From the NCBI RefSeq assembly GCF_021026295.1, contig NZ_JAJNDA010000019.1, positions 42,348 to 106,347 of the forward strand: a stretch of 64,000 nucleotides of DNA, in the 5' to 3' direction. Position numbers and translations under genes: made by a program. Shown one piece after another: positions 34,220-42,651 of the stretch; positions within the stretch are counted from its first letter, which is position 1, and each line of letters starts with the position of its first letter. Origin of the DNA: Actinomycetospora soli. Its GTDB lineage: Bacteria > Actinomycetota > Actinomycetes > Mycobacteriales > Pseudonocardiaceae. The notes under the pieces are model-generated. The model did not search any database and had not been told where the DNA came from. It saw only the letters and a list, made by a program, of their open reading frames with translations.

Positions 34220-35383
34220 TTACAGCTTGTGCAGCTTCGGCTTGGTGTAGGCGGTGACCGCCTCCGCCAGCGCCTCGTCGGCCCGGGCCCGGCGGGTGCG
34301 GGCCCCGACGTGCAGCACGCCGTAGGTGAAGCTCGGCTCGCCGGCCCGGTGCGCCAGGTCGGCGAGGTCGACCAGCCAGTGCGCCGCCGACTCGCTGCGG
34401 CGGCGCTCGACCAGGGCGCCCGCCAACGCCTCCGCGGCACGCGCCAGCTTCCGCGCGTCCTTGCCGAGCACCGGCTGCGTCACCCGCGCGGTCGTCGCGA
34501 CCGTCCGCGCCGCCGAGATCACCGGGCTGAGCTGCGGGTCGCCCGCGCGGTCCGAGCCGCGGGCCTCGGTCACCGCCGCGTCCGCGGCCTGCCGGGCGGC
34601 CTCGTCCGCCGTGGTCAGGGCGCGGGCGAGGACCTTCGCCGCCTGCTTCGGCTTCGTGCCGGCGATCGGCGCGGTGAGCACGAGTCGGTCGGCGTGCTCG
34701 ACGAGACTCGTCCACTCCGGCCGGGTCAGCATCGTCGCGACCGCGTCCCGGCGTTCGCTGGTCCGCGCCGACACCACGAGCCGCAGCCGCTGCTCCACCG
34801 GCCCCAGCCGCAACGACGGGTCCAGCCCGCCCAGCAGGTCCTCGAGGACGTCCACCGTGTCCTCCAGCCCGTGCGCCTCGTCCACGATCGCCCGCGCCCA
34901 GGCCAGCTCGGCGCGCAGCGCCGTGACGTCCGGACCCTCGATCAGCGGGGCGAACCCGGCCACCACCGCGTCCAGGTCGGCCAGCACCTCGGCGAGCCCC
35001 TCGACGTCGACCCCCGCGGCCACGACGGAGTCGTCCTCGTCGTCGTCCTCGTCGTCGTCCTCGTCGTCATCGTCCGTGTCGTCCGTGTCGGGCACCTCGT
35101 CCGGTGCGGCCGGCACCGTCACCGACGTGCCGGAGTCGGGCTCCCCGGACTCTCCGGACTCCCCGGACTCTCCGGCCTCCTCAGGCACGTCCGAGCCGTC
35201 CGACCCGCCCGCCGACTCGTCGGAGACCGACGGCACCGGCGCCTCGGTCTCGAACTCCACCGCCGCGTGCAGGGCGGCGACGCGCTCGCGTAGTGCCGCG
35301 AGGACGAGGGTGGACGCGGTCACCGAGGCGGCCGACGTCTTCGCCGCGGACTTCGACTTGCTCTTGGACTTGGTCTTGGCCAC
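34220..35383 (-). CDS. CHAD-like domain protein with Lys-rich head and acidic insertion
   Basis: The GTG at 35383 yields 387 residues: a Lys/Ser-rich head (KTKSKSKSKSAAK), one helix (LAALRERVAALHAAV), then about 75 Ser/Gly/Asp/Glu residues including a run of 12 or more Asp/Glu. After that come helical segments typical of the CHAD fold (LRAELAWARAIVDEA, VLEDLLGGL, RRDAVATMLTRPEW) and the CHAD-like ending AHRAGEPSFTYGVLHVGAR. The acid insert sits where the first basic, histidine-bearing polyphosphate-binding helix is expected, so binding may be lost or altered. Convergent with ppk2, 26 bp apart. Family assignment is by pattern only. Confidence 0.65.
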   Translation of the reverse strand: MAKTKSKSKSKSAAKTSAASVTASTLVLAALRERVAALHAAVEFETEAPVPSVSDESAGGSDGSDVPEEAGESGESGESGEPDSGTSVTVPAAPDEVPDTDDTDDDDEDDDEDDDEDDSVVAAGVDVEGLAEVLADLDAVVAGFAPLIEGPDVTALRAELAWARAIVDEAHGLEDTVDVLEDLLGGLDPSLRLGPVEQRLRLVVSARTSERRDAVATMLTRPEWTSLVEHADRLVLTAPIAGTKPKQAAKVLARALTTADEAARQAADAAVTEARGSDRAGDPQLSPVISAARTVATTARVTQPVLGKDARKLARAAEALAGALVERRRSESAAHWLVDLADLAHRAGEPSFTYGVLHVGARTRRARADEALAEAVTAYTKPKLHKL

Positions 35384-35495
35384 GGGGGACGTCTTACCCG
35401 GTCGACCGGGTACCGGCACAGGGGTGGCGGCGACGATCCGGCAACGTCGCGGACTGTTCACCGCAGCGCTGCGCCGCGCGGGCCACGATCACCGG

Positions 35496-36878
35496 GTGAC
35501 CCAGTCCGGAACCCCGCGCGCGGGCAGCGGCCTCGACGCCGCCCTCGTGCCCACCTTCACCGCCGAGCCCGGCGCGATGCCGTCGGCCCGGCTCCCCGAG
35601 CACGAGCTCGACCCCGAGGTCGCCCACCAGCTGGTGCACGACGAGCTGATGCTCGACGGCAACTCGCGGCTCAACCTCGCGACGTTCGTGACGACGTGGA
35701 TGGAGCCGCACGCCGCGGCGCTCATGGCGTCCTGCGCGGACAAGAACATGATCGACAAGGACGAGTACCCGCGGACCGCGGAGCTCGAGCAGCGCTGCGT
35801 GCGGATGCTCGCGGACCTCTGGCACGCCCCCGACCCGACGACCGCGCCGGGCGCGTCGACCGCGGGGTCCAGCGAGGCCTGCATGCTCGCCGGGCTGGCC
35901 CTCAAGCGCCGCTGGGTCGCCCGGGGCGGCACCGGCCGGCCGAACATCGTCATGGGCGGCAACGTCCAGGTCTGCTGGGACAAGTTCGCCAACTACTTCG
36001 AGGTCGAGCCGCGCCTCGTCCCCATGTCCGGCGACCGCTTCCACCTCGACGCGGCGTCCGCCCTGGAGCACGTCGACGAGAACACGATCGGCGTGGTCGC
36101 GATCCTGGGCTCGACCTTCGACGGCAGCTACGAGCCGGTCGCGGAGATCTGCGCCGCGCTGGACCGCCTCGCCGCCGACGCCGGGCCGGACGTCCCGGTG
36201 CACGTCGACGGTGCCTCCGGGGCCATGGTCGCGCCGTTCCTCGACCCCGAGCTCGGCTGGGACTTCCGCCTGCCGCGCGTCGCCTCGATCAACACCTCCG
36301 GCCACAAGTACGGCCTCGTGTACCCGGGCCTCGGCTGGGTCGTCTTCCGCGACCCCGATGCGCTGCCGGAGGAGCTCGTCTACCGCGTGAACTACCTCGG
36401 CAGCGAGCTGGCGACGTTCACGCTCAACTTCTCCCGCCCGGGCGCGCCGGTCGCCGCGCAGTACTACCAGTTCCTGCGCCTCGGGCGGGACGGGTACACC
36501 CGGGTGCAGCGGCACTGCCGCGAGGTCGCGACCCGCCTCGCCGACCGGATCGCCGACCTCGGCCCGTTCGAGCTGCTCACCCGCGGCGACGAGCTGCCGG
36601 TCCTCGCGGTCCGGCTGCGGCCGGGGATCACCCACTACTCCGTCTTCGACGTCTCCGCGGGCCTGCGGGAGCACGGCTGGCAGGTCCCGGCCTACACGTT
36701 CCCCGCCGACCGGACCGACCTCGCCGTGCTGCGCGTCGTCGTCCGCAACGGCTTCACCCACTCCCTCGCCGAGGCGCTGCTCGCCGACCTGGGCACGGTC
36801 GTCCGCCGCCTCGACCGGCAGAAGGAGTCCATCCGCACCGCCGAGGAGGACAGCTCCTTCGCCCACACCGGCCGCTAG
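35496..36878 (+). CDS. gad: Glutamate decarboxylase
   Basis: This 460-residue PLP enzyme starts at GTG. Group II decarboxylase landmarks are PEVAHQLVHDELMLDGNSRLNLATFVTTWMEP, TAGSSEACMLAGLALKRRW, the PLP-phosphate region and HVDGASGAMVAPF. The PLP Lys lies in INTSGHKYGLVYPGLGW. Near the C-terminus FAHTGR matches the usual GadB tail. It converts glutamate to GABA with CO2 release, which buys acid resistance or feeds the GABA shunt. No glutamate/GABA antiporter is adjacent. Divergent from the CHAD-like gene. Confidence 0.94.
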   Translation: MTQSGTPRAGSGLDAALVPTFTAEPGAMPSARLPEHELDPEVAHQLVHDELMLDGNSRLNLATFVTTWMEPHAAALMASCADKNMIDKDEYPRTAELEQRCVRMLADLWHAPDPTTAPGASTAGSSEACMLAGLALKRRWVARGGTGRPNIVMGGNVQVCWDKFANYFEVEPRLVPMSGDRFHLDAASALEHVDENTIGVVAILGSTFDGSYEPVAEICAALDRLAADAGPDVPVHVDGASGAMVAPFLDPELGWDFRLPRVASINTSGHKYGLVYPGLGWVVFRDPDALPEELVYRVNYLGSELATFTLNFSRPGAPVAAQYYQFLRLGRDGYTRVQRHCREVATRLADRIADLGPFELLTRGDELPVLAVRLRPGITHYSVFDVSAGLREHGWQVPAYTFPADRTDLAVLRVVVRNGFTHSLAEALLADLGTVVRRLDRQKESIRTAEEDSSFAHTGR

Positions 36879-36886
36879 CCCTGATC

Positions 36887-36915
36887 GGTCACCGGCCCTC
36901 AGCCGGTCACCAGGG
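36887..36915. terminator. Hairpin between glutamate decarboxylase and the acyl-CoA dehydrogenase
   Basis: ACCGGC and GCCGGT form a 6-bp stem with a 5-nt loop over the stop of the reverse gene, backed by an outer GCCCTG/CAGGGC pair with an uneven internal loop. It is a plausible two-way terminator. Confidence 0.4.
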
Positions 36916-38911
36916 CCCAGAGGTCGTCCGTCCCGACGGCGAGCGCGCCCAGCCGCCCGGCCCACGCGCGCTCGTCGCCGTCCTCGTCCCGCCACGACCA
37001 CAGCCGGGTCGTCGCGTGGCGCAGCGGGCTGCGCTCGGTGAACCCGATCGCCCCGTGCAGCAGGTGGGCGATCCGCGCGACCGTCGCGACCGACGCCGAC
37101 GCCTGCGCCTTCGCCACGGCCACCCCGTACCCGCCGCCCCGCTCCGTCCCGACGGCGACCGCGGCCTCCACCAGCGCGACCTCCTCGACGAGCTCGGCCA
37201 CCGACTGCTTCACCGCCTGGAACGACGAGAGCGGGCGCCCGAACTGCTCGCGTGCGCCGACGTGCGCGATCGCCAGCTCGCTCGCCCGGCGGCCCGCACC
37301 CGCGATCTGCGCGGCCCGCAGGAGCACGAGCCGGTCGTGCGCCTCCCGCGCCACATCCGGGTCGATCGCGGTGGCGACCACCGGCAACTCGTGCAGCGTC
37401 AGCGTGTCCCGCGGCTCCCCGGCGAGGTTCGCGCCCGGCCCGACGACGGGTCGTCCCGGCTCGAGCACCGCCACGAGCGGTCCGTGGGCCCCCCGGGTGA
37501 CCAACACGGTCGGGGTCGTGCCACCCCACGGCACCCGGGTCGGCCGCCCGTCGAGCACCACCCGGCCGCCCTCGTCGTCGCGCACCGTCACGTGGTCGTC
37601 GAACACCACCGTCAGCGGGCCGTCCGGGGCCGGGCGCCCGGCCGCGGCGAGCACGTGCCGCGCGACGACGTCCTCGACCGACGGCCCCGCCACGGCCGCC
37701 GCCCCGATCGCGCGGGCCGCGGTCACCTGCTCGGCCACCGACGCGGCGGGGTCCACCGTGAGCGTCGGCGCCTCCTCCTCGGGCGGGGCGCCGAGGCCTT
37801 TCGTGATGATCCCGCGCAGGATCTCGTTCGTTCCGCCGCGCAGCGTGTACGCGGGCAGGTGCCCGATGCCGAGCGCCAGCACCTCGGCGTGCGACCCGAC
37901 CGGGGCGGACGGGTCCGCGACCACCGGCGAGAGCGCCCGGACCTCCTCGACGACCGTCCCCTCGTAGCGCGTCCCCAGGTCCTTCACCAGGGCGGCCGCC
38001 ACGTCCGGGGACTCCCCGCGCTCCAGGGCCCCGGCGACGCCCAGCGACAGCCGGCGCAACGCCGCGAGCCGCGCCACGAGCAGCCCGACCCGCACCGACC
38101 CGCCGTCGGGAAGGGGCTCCCGCAGCAGCGACGTGAGGAGCGGGAAGGTCGAGAGGAACCGCTCGGGGCCGCTGCGCTCCTGGGCGAGCTCGCCGGTGAC
38201 CTGCGCCCAGCCGGAGCCCTCGGCCCCGAGCAGCTCGCCGGGGACGCCGTCGAGGTGCGTCGCGTTGAAGCGGTGCTCGCCGGTGAGCAGGTGGATCGGC
38301 TCGGCGCGGACCTCGGGGGCGTGCAGGTCGATCACGAACTGCGAGAGCCCGGCGTGCCGGGAGCCCTCGGGGTCGGACCGCGCGAGCACGATGGCCGCGT
38401 CGTTGACGTGCGAGCCGCCGGTCCACATCTTGGTCCCGGTCAGCCGCCAGCCCGCACCGTCCCGCTCGGCCCGGGTCGCGACCGCCGCGAGGTCGGAACC
38501 GGCGCCCTCCTCGCTCATGCCGATCGAGAAGAAGCACTCGCCACGGGTGATGGCGGGCAGGTAGCGCTCGCGCTGCTCCTCGGTCCCGTTGGCGAGGATC
38601 GACGGCCCGGCCTGGCGGTCGGAGACCCAGTGCGCACCGACCGGGGCGCCCGCGGCGAGGAGCTCCTCGATGACGACGTAGCGCTCCAGCGGCGACCGCC
38701 CGCCCCCGCCGTAGGCGCTCGGCAGCGTCATCCCGACCCACCCCTGCTCGGCGAGTCGGCGGCTGAAGTCACGGTCCCACCCGGCGAACCAGGAGTCGGG
38801 CCGGTCGAGGAGGGTGCCGCGCGCCCGCTCGGCGTCGAGGAAGGCGCGGACCTCGGCGCGGAGCTTCTCCGCACCCTCGGGCAGCCGGATCTCGGGGACG
38901 AACGACGTCAT
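36899..38911 (-). CDS. Tandem (fused) acyl-CoA dehydrogenase
   Basis: This 670-residue protein holds two dehydrogenase modules. Residues 1-370 form a complete-looking ACAD (GWVGMTLPSAYGGGGRSPLERYVV, GMSEEGAGSDLAAVATRAERDG, FNATHLDGVPGELLG, TLRGGTNEILRGIITKGLG). Residues 380-670 form a second, shorter module (LLRAAQIAGAGRRASELAIAHVGAREQFGRPLSSFQAVKQ, HLLHGAIGFTERSPLRH). In steroid-degrading actinobacteria, paired ACAD subunits form alpha2beta2 enzymes; here the pair looks fused. It oxidises an acyl-CoA to an enoyl-CoA, probably of a bulky side chain. It overlaps the BASS symporter gene by ATGA. Confidence 0.9.
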   Translation of the reverse strand: MTSFVPEIRLPEGAEKLRAEVRAFLDAERARGTLLDRPDSWFAGWDRDFSRRLAEQGWVGMTLPSAYGGGGRSPLERYVVIEELLAAGAPVGAHWVSDRQAGPSILANGTEEQRERYLPAITRGECFFSIGMSEEGAGSDLAAVATRAERDGAGWRLTGTKMWTGGSHVNDAAIVLARSDPEGSRHAGLSQFVIDLHAPEVRAEPIHLLTGEHRFNATHLDGVPGELLGAEGSGWAQVTGELAQERSGPERFLSTFPLLTSLLREPLPDGGSVRVGLLVARLAALRRLSLGVAGALERGESPDVAAALVKDLGTRYEGTVVEEVRALSPVVADPSAPVGSHAEVLALGIGHLPAYTLRGGTNEILRGIITKGLGAPPEEEAPTLTVDPAASVAEQVTAARAIGAAAVAGPSVEDVVARHVLAAAGRPAPDGPLTVVFDDHVTVRDDEGGRVVLDGRPTRVPWGGTTPTVLVTRGAHGPLVAVLEPGRPVVGPGANLAGEPRDTLTLHELPVVATAIDPDVAREAHDRLVLLRAAQIAGAGRRASELAIAHVGAREQFGRPLSSFQAVKQSVAELVEEVALVEAAVAVGTERGGGYGVAVAKAQASASVATVARIAHLLHGAIGFTERSPLRHATTRLWSWRDEDGDERAWAGRLGALAVGTDDLWALVTG

Positions 38912-39897
38912 CGGCGGACCTCCTCGCGGGTCGTCACGGGAGCAGCATCGTCGCTCGTGCGGCCCAGCCGCTGGGCGAGCGCCGCACAGACCATGAGCTG
39001 CAGCTGGTGGTAGAGCATCAGCGGCAGGACGATCAACCCGACGACGGGGCCGGCGAACAGCACGCCCGCCATCGGCAGTCCGGAGGCCAGGGACTTCTTC
39101 GAGCCGCAGAACATGATGGTCACGCGGTCCGCGCGCGGGAGGGCGAACAGCCGGCCGACGTGCCAGGTCGCGAGCAGGACGACCGCGAGCAGCACCACCT
39201 CGAGACCGACCAGCGCGAGCAGCGACCCCACCGACGTCCGCTGCCAGACCCCCTCGACCACACCCTCGCCGAAGGCCGAGTAGACGACGAGCAGGATCGA
39301 CCCGCGGTCGACGAGGCCGAGGACCGTCCGGTGGCGCGCCAGGAACCGCCCGATCCACGGGCGCAGCAGCTGGCCGAGCAGGAACGGCGCGAGCAGCTGG
39401 AGCGCCACGTCGAGCACCGCCTGCCCGGAGATGCCGCCCTGACCGCCGAGCACCAGCGCGACCAGCAGGGGCGAGGCCACGATGCCGAGCAGGTTGGAGA
39501 ACGACGCGGCGCAGATCGCCGCGGCGACGTTCCCGCGCGCCACCGAGGTGAACGCGATCGAGCTCTGCACCGTCGAGGGCAGGCAGCACAGGAACGCCAC
39601 GCCCGCGGCGAGCTCGGGGGTCGGGAGGTCGGTCAGCCCGACGAGCAGGCCGAGCAGCGGGAACACCACGAACGTCGCCCCGACCACGGTGACGTGCAGC
39701 CGCCAGTGCCGCAGCCCCTCCCAGGCCTCCCGCGGCGAGAGCCGGGTGCCGTAGAGGAGGAAGAGCAGGGCGATCGCGACCGTCGTGGCGTGGTCCACCC
39801 CGACGGCGAACCCGCCCCGCGCCGGCAGGAGGGTCGCGAGTCCCACCGTGGCCAGGAGACAGAGCACGAACGCGTTGGCCGTGAGGAACCGCCGCAT
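38908..39897 (-). CDS. Bile acid:sodium symporter (BASS)-family transporter
   Basis: The 329-residue membrane protein has about ten helices. FLLYGTRLSPREAWEGLRHWRLH, VAFLCCLPSTVQSSIAFTSVARGN and FCGSKKSLASGLPMAGVLF are the SBF/BASS hallmarks, including the Pro-Ser-Thr crossover and the second crossover region. It resembles the YfeH-like bacterial branch. Its stop overlaps the double acyl-CoA dehydrogenase start (38908-38911), so the two are coupled. Uptake of a steroid- or acid-like compound for degradation is a reasonable inference. A GTTACGTAAC palindrome lies 10 bp upstream of the ATG. Confidence 0.88.
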   Translation of the reverse strand: MRRFLTANAFVLCLLATVGLATLLPARGGFAVGVDHATTVAIALLFLLYGTRLSPREAWEGLRHWRLHVTVVGATFVVFPLLGLLVGLTDLPTPELAAGVAFLCCLPSTVQSSIAFTSVARGNVAAAICAASFSNLLGIVASPLLVALVLGGQGGISGQAVLDVALQLLAPFLLGQLLRPWIGRFLARHRTVLGLVDRGSILLVVYSAFGEGVVEGVWQRTSVGSLLALVGLEVVLLAVVLLATWHVGRLFALPRADRVTIMFCGSKKSLASGLPMAGVLFAGPVVGLIVLPLMLYHQLQLMVCAALAQRLGRTSDDAAPVTTREEVRR

Positions 39898-39906
39898 GAT
39901 CGATAG

Positions 39907-39916
39907 GTTACGTAAC
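39907..39916. promoter_or_regulatory. Palindrome GTTACGTAAC upstream of the BASS symporter-ACAD operon
   Basis: A perfect 10-bp palindrome, AT-rich for this genome, 10-19 bp before the symporter ATG. It could be an operator for a TetR/GntR-type regulator or include promoter bases of a short-leader transcript. No regulator gene of that type is adjacent; a LysR gene lies about 350 bp upstream. Confidence 0.5.
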
Positions 39917-39934
39917 GAACGCCGGACGGCCGGC

Positions 39935-40210
39935 TCACTGTGACCGGTCCCGCCACCGCGGTTCGACCGCGGCCCACTCGGCGTCGAGGGGGTCGAGGAG
40001 GTCGAGAGCGTCGGGGTCGTCCCGACGACGGGTCGCCCGGCACCACCGCGCCCCCGCGGCCGCGACCACCAGGAGCAGGGTCAGGGCGAGGGCCGCGACG
40101 AGGACGGCGGGGACGCCCACGTGCAGGGCCCGGGTGGCCAGCGCTCCCGCGGCGACGACGAGCACGGTCGAGACCGTCGGGAGGAGGGTGCGCGCCGTCG
40201 AGGTGTCCAT
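39935..40210 (-). CDS. Small membrane protein, hypothetical
   Basis: This 91-residue protein has two hydrophobic helices (LLPTVSTVLVVAAGALATRAL and GVPAVLVAALALTLLLVVAAAG). A charged C-terminal tail follows (RRRDDPDALDLLDPLDAEWAAVEPRWRDRS). I do not recognise a family. It lies 37 bp upstream of the BASS symporter gene on the same strand, but the palindrome between them suggests separate control. Confidence 0.6.
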   Translation of the reverse strand: MDTSTARTLLPTVSTVLVVAAGALATRALHVGVPAVLVAALALTLLLVVAAAGARWCRATRRRDDPDALDLLDPLDAEWAAVEPRWRDRSQ

Positions 40211-40261
40211 GCGTCGACGGTGGCCGCCCGTCGACGGCTTACCTAGAACGGAAGGCGGAAG

Positions 40262-41167
40262 TCAGCCTTTGGTCACGACAGAGCCTGATCCGGCACCGGC
40301 CGCCACGCGGAGAGCGGCCTCGAGCTCGTCGACCCCGGGCCGGGCGTGGGCGCCGCGGCGCAGCACCATCGTCCGGTGCGCCCACGGGTCGGTCAGCTCG
40401 CCGACGTCGAGCCCGAGGGCCGGGTCGACGACGTGCCGCGGGACCACGGCGAGCCCCACGCCCGCGGCGACCAGGTCGACCACGGTGCCCAGCCGTGCCG
40501 CCCGGCCGCGGTGCCGGGCGAGCGGGGCGCGGTCGCCGACGTTCGCCTCCAGGGTGGCCTGCAGCGGCGCGTCCACGGCGAGGCCGACCATCGGGTGCTC
40601 GGCGACCTCCGCGAAGCTCAGGCGCGGTGTACCGGAGAGCACGCCGCCGGGGGCGCCGATCACCACGAGCGAGTCGTCCACGAGCCGGTCCTCGAGGGCG
40701 GGCGGACCGTCCCGCGGGTCGGCGATGCCCACGCCGAGGTCGGCCTCGCCGTCGGCGAGCAGCCGGACGGCGTCCACGGTGCGTCGTTCGACCACCGCGA
40801 CGTCGACGTCCACGTGGGCGGACAGGAACGCGACCAGCGCCCGGGGGACGAGCCGTTCCATCGGCGAGCTGCCGGCGACGAGGGTGAGCTGCCGCGTGGC
40901 CGGGGCGGCGTAGGCGGCGACGGCGGTGTCGAGCCGCCCGAGGGCGTCCAGCGTCTCGCGGGCGTGCCGGCCGAACGCGACGCCGGCCGGCGTGGGCCGG
41001 ACCCCTCGGCGTCCCCGCGCGAGGAGCGCGACCCCCGCCCGCGCCTCCAGCCCGCGGATGCGGGCGCTCGCCGAGGGCAGGCTCAACGGCAGCCGCCCGG
41101 CGCCCGCCGTGATGGACCCCTCGTCCAGCACGGCGACGAACAGGCGGAGGTCGAGCAGGTCGTACAC
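40262..41167 (-). CDS. LysR-family transcriptional regulator
   Basis: The 301-residue protein starts at GTG. The N-terminal winged helix reads LLDLRLFVAVLDEGSITAGAGRL...ASARIRGLEARAGVALLARGRRGVRPTPAG, and the C-terminal substrate-binding domain follows (LTLVAGSSPMERLVPRAL, VVERRTVDAVRLLADGEADLGVGIA). The C-terminus has DLVAAGVGLAVVPRHVV. It lies upstream of, and parallel to, the small membrane gene and the BASS-ACAD pair, and is a candidate regulator of them. The inducer is unknown. Confidence 0.9.
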   Translation of the reverse strand: MYDLLDLRLFVAVLDEGSITAGAGRLPLSLPSASARIRGLEARAGVALLARGRRGVRPTPAGVAFGRHARETLDALGRLDTAVAAYAAPATRQLTLVAGSSPMERLVPRALVAFLSAHVDVDVAVVERRTVDAVRLLADGEADLGVGIADPRDGPPALEDRLVDDSLVVIGAPGGVLSGTPRLSFAEVAEHPMVGLAVDAPLQATLEANVGDRAPLARHRGRAARLGTVVDLVAAGVGLAVVPRHVVDPALGLDVGELTDPWAHRTMVLRRGAHARPGVDELEAALRVAAGAGSGSVVTKG

Positions 41168-41208
41168 GCGCCGCAGCCTACGGCGCAGACGTATCCACCC
41201 GTGTCCGG

Positions 41209-41640
41209 TCAGAGGCCGACGGACGTGAGGACGGCGCCCAGCAGGGCGACCGCGGTCCGCACGCGATGGGCCCGCAGCCACGGGCCCACGAACGCCGACC
41301 ACGGCCCGCCGGCCGCGAGGCGGTCGTTGTGCGGCACGTTCACCGCCACCGTGACGACGAGGCCGCCCACCTGGAGCGCCGCCGCGGCCACCGACCACGG
41401 GGTCGGTCCGAGCACGGCGGCCGTGACCGCGAGAGCGGGCGCCCCGAACAGCAGCGCCAGGAACGACGGCCGGACGATCGCCACGTTGATCGCGCGCATG
41501 GTGTCCCCCGGGTCCGGTCCGGGGCCCCCGACCGGCACCCGGCGCAACGCCGGCAGCACGGCCAGGTCGAACGCGAGGTAGACCCCGCCGAGGAGTCCGC
41601 CGGCGAGGGTCGCGGTGGTGGGCAGCAGGTCCGTGAGCAC
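41209..41640 (-). CDS. DUF1772 (anthrone oxygenase-like) membrane protein
   Basis: I chose the GTG at 41640 (143 residues); an ATG at 41676 would add 12. Four hydrophobic helices are visible, with the DUF1772 motif VNVPHNDRLAAGGPW in the third-fourth region and RAHRVRTAVALLGAVL at the end. In fungi relatives are anthrone oxygenases; bacterial roles are undefined. It is divergent from the AraC-SDR pair with about 73 bp between starts, so shared control is possible. Confidence 0.78.
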   Translation of the reverse strand: MLTDLLPTTATLAGGLLGGVYLAFDLAVLPALRRVPVGGPGPDPGDTMRAINVAIVRPSFLALLFGAPALAVTAAVLGPTPWSVAAAALQVGGLVVTVAVNVPHNDRLAAGGPWSAFVGPWLRAHRVRTAVALLGAVLTSVGL

Positions 41641-41713
41641 GGAGCCATTCCAGCCTGCCGTCGCAGGACGGTCCATGATTGCGACGCCTCGCCGCATGCG
41701 TCATCGTCTCGTC

Positions 41714-42643
41714 GTGGACCATCTCGCCGCGCTCCTCGACGGACCCCGGGCACACGGCGCGTTCCTGCTGCGGTGTCTGTTCGAGCCGCCGTTCGCCGTC
41801 CGGATCGAGGACGGGGCACCGCTGACGCTCGTCGTCATGACCCGTGGGTCGGCGCTCGTCGACGACGCGTCCGCCGAAGCGGGGGACGTCGTGGTGCTGC
41901 GCGGGCCGACGCCCTACACCGTCCGGTCCGGTCCCGGGGCCGCGCTGCAGGCCGTGATCGGCGAGGACCAGCGCTGCTGGTCGCCGCCGGGTACCGACCG
42001 CGCCCCGCACGACCTCGGTCTCCGTACCTGGGGGCACGGTCCGGACGCGGCCACGGCGATGCTGGTCGGCACCTACCCGGTGGCCGGCGGGGTCGGGACC
42101 CGGCTGGTGCGGTCGCTGCCACCGGTCACCGTCCTGCGCCCCGCCGACGTGGCCGCCGCGCCCGCTCCCCTGGTCGCCCTGCTCGACGCCGAACTGGACC
42201 GCGATGCGGCCGGGCAGGACGTGGTGCTCGACCGGGCCCTCGACCTGCTGCTGGTCACGGTGCTGCGGGGCTGGTTCGCCGGTCCGGCTGCGCCGTCGGC
42301 CGCGCTCGCCCGGCGCGACCCGACCGTCGGCCCCGCCCTGGCGGCCATGGAGGCGGACCCGGCGGCGCCGTGGTCCGTGGCGGACCTAGCCCGCCGCAGC
42401 GGCCTGTCGCGGGCGGCGTTCGCCCGCCGCTTCGCCGCCGCGGTCGGCGTACCGCCGCTGGCGTGGCTGACCGACCTGCGCCTCTCGCTCGCCGCGGACC
42501 TGCTGCGCGGCACCGACCTCACGCTCGCGACGATCGCCGCCCGGGTCGGCTACGGCAGCCCGTTCGCCCTCTCCGCGGCCTTCCTGCGCGAGCGCGGTGT
42601 GCGCCCCACGACGCTGCGCACGCCGGCGGCCGGCGCGGGATGA
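41714..42643 (+). CDS. AraC-family regulator with cupin sensor domain
   Basis: The GTG at 41714 begins VDHLAALLDGPRAHGAFLLRC, the usual opening for this group; an ATG at 41696 would add six residues. The cupin part (residues 1-190) includes LVVMTRGSALVDD and GDVVVLRGPTPYTV. The C-terminal double helix-turn-helix holds WSVADLARRSGLSRAAFARRFAAAVGVPPLAWLTDLRLSLAADLLR and IAARVGYGSPFALSAAFLRERGVRP. Its end overlaps or abuts the SDR gene, its probable target, and the divergent DUF1772 gene may also respond. The ligand is unknown. Confidence 0.9.
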   Translation: MDHLAALLDGPRAHGAFLLRCLFEPPFAVRIEDGAPLTLVVMTRGSALVDDASAEAGDVVVLRGPTPYTVRSGPGAALQAVIGEDQRCWSPPGTDRAPHDLGLRTWGHGPDAATAMLVGTYPVAGGVGTRLVRSLPPVTVLRPADVAAAPAPLVALLDAELDRDAAGQDVVLDRALDLLLVTVLRGWFAGPAAPSAALARRDPTVGPALAAMEADPAAPWSVADLARRSGLSRAAFARRFAAAVGVPPLAWLTDLRLSLAADLLRGTDLTLATIAARVGYGSPFALSAAFLRERGVRPTTLRTPAAGAG

Positions 42644-42651
42644 TCCACCCC

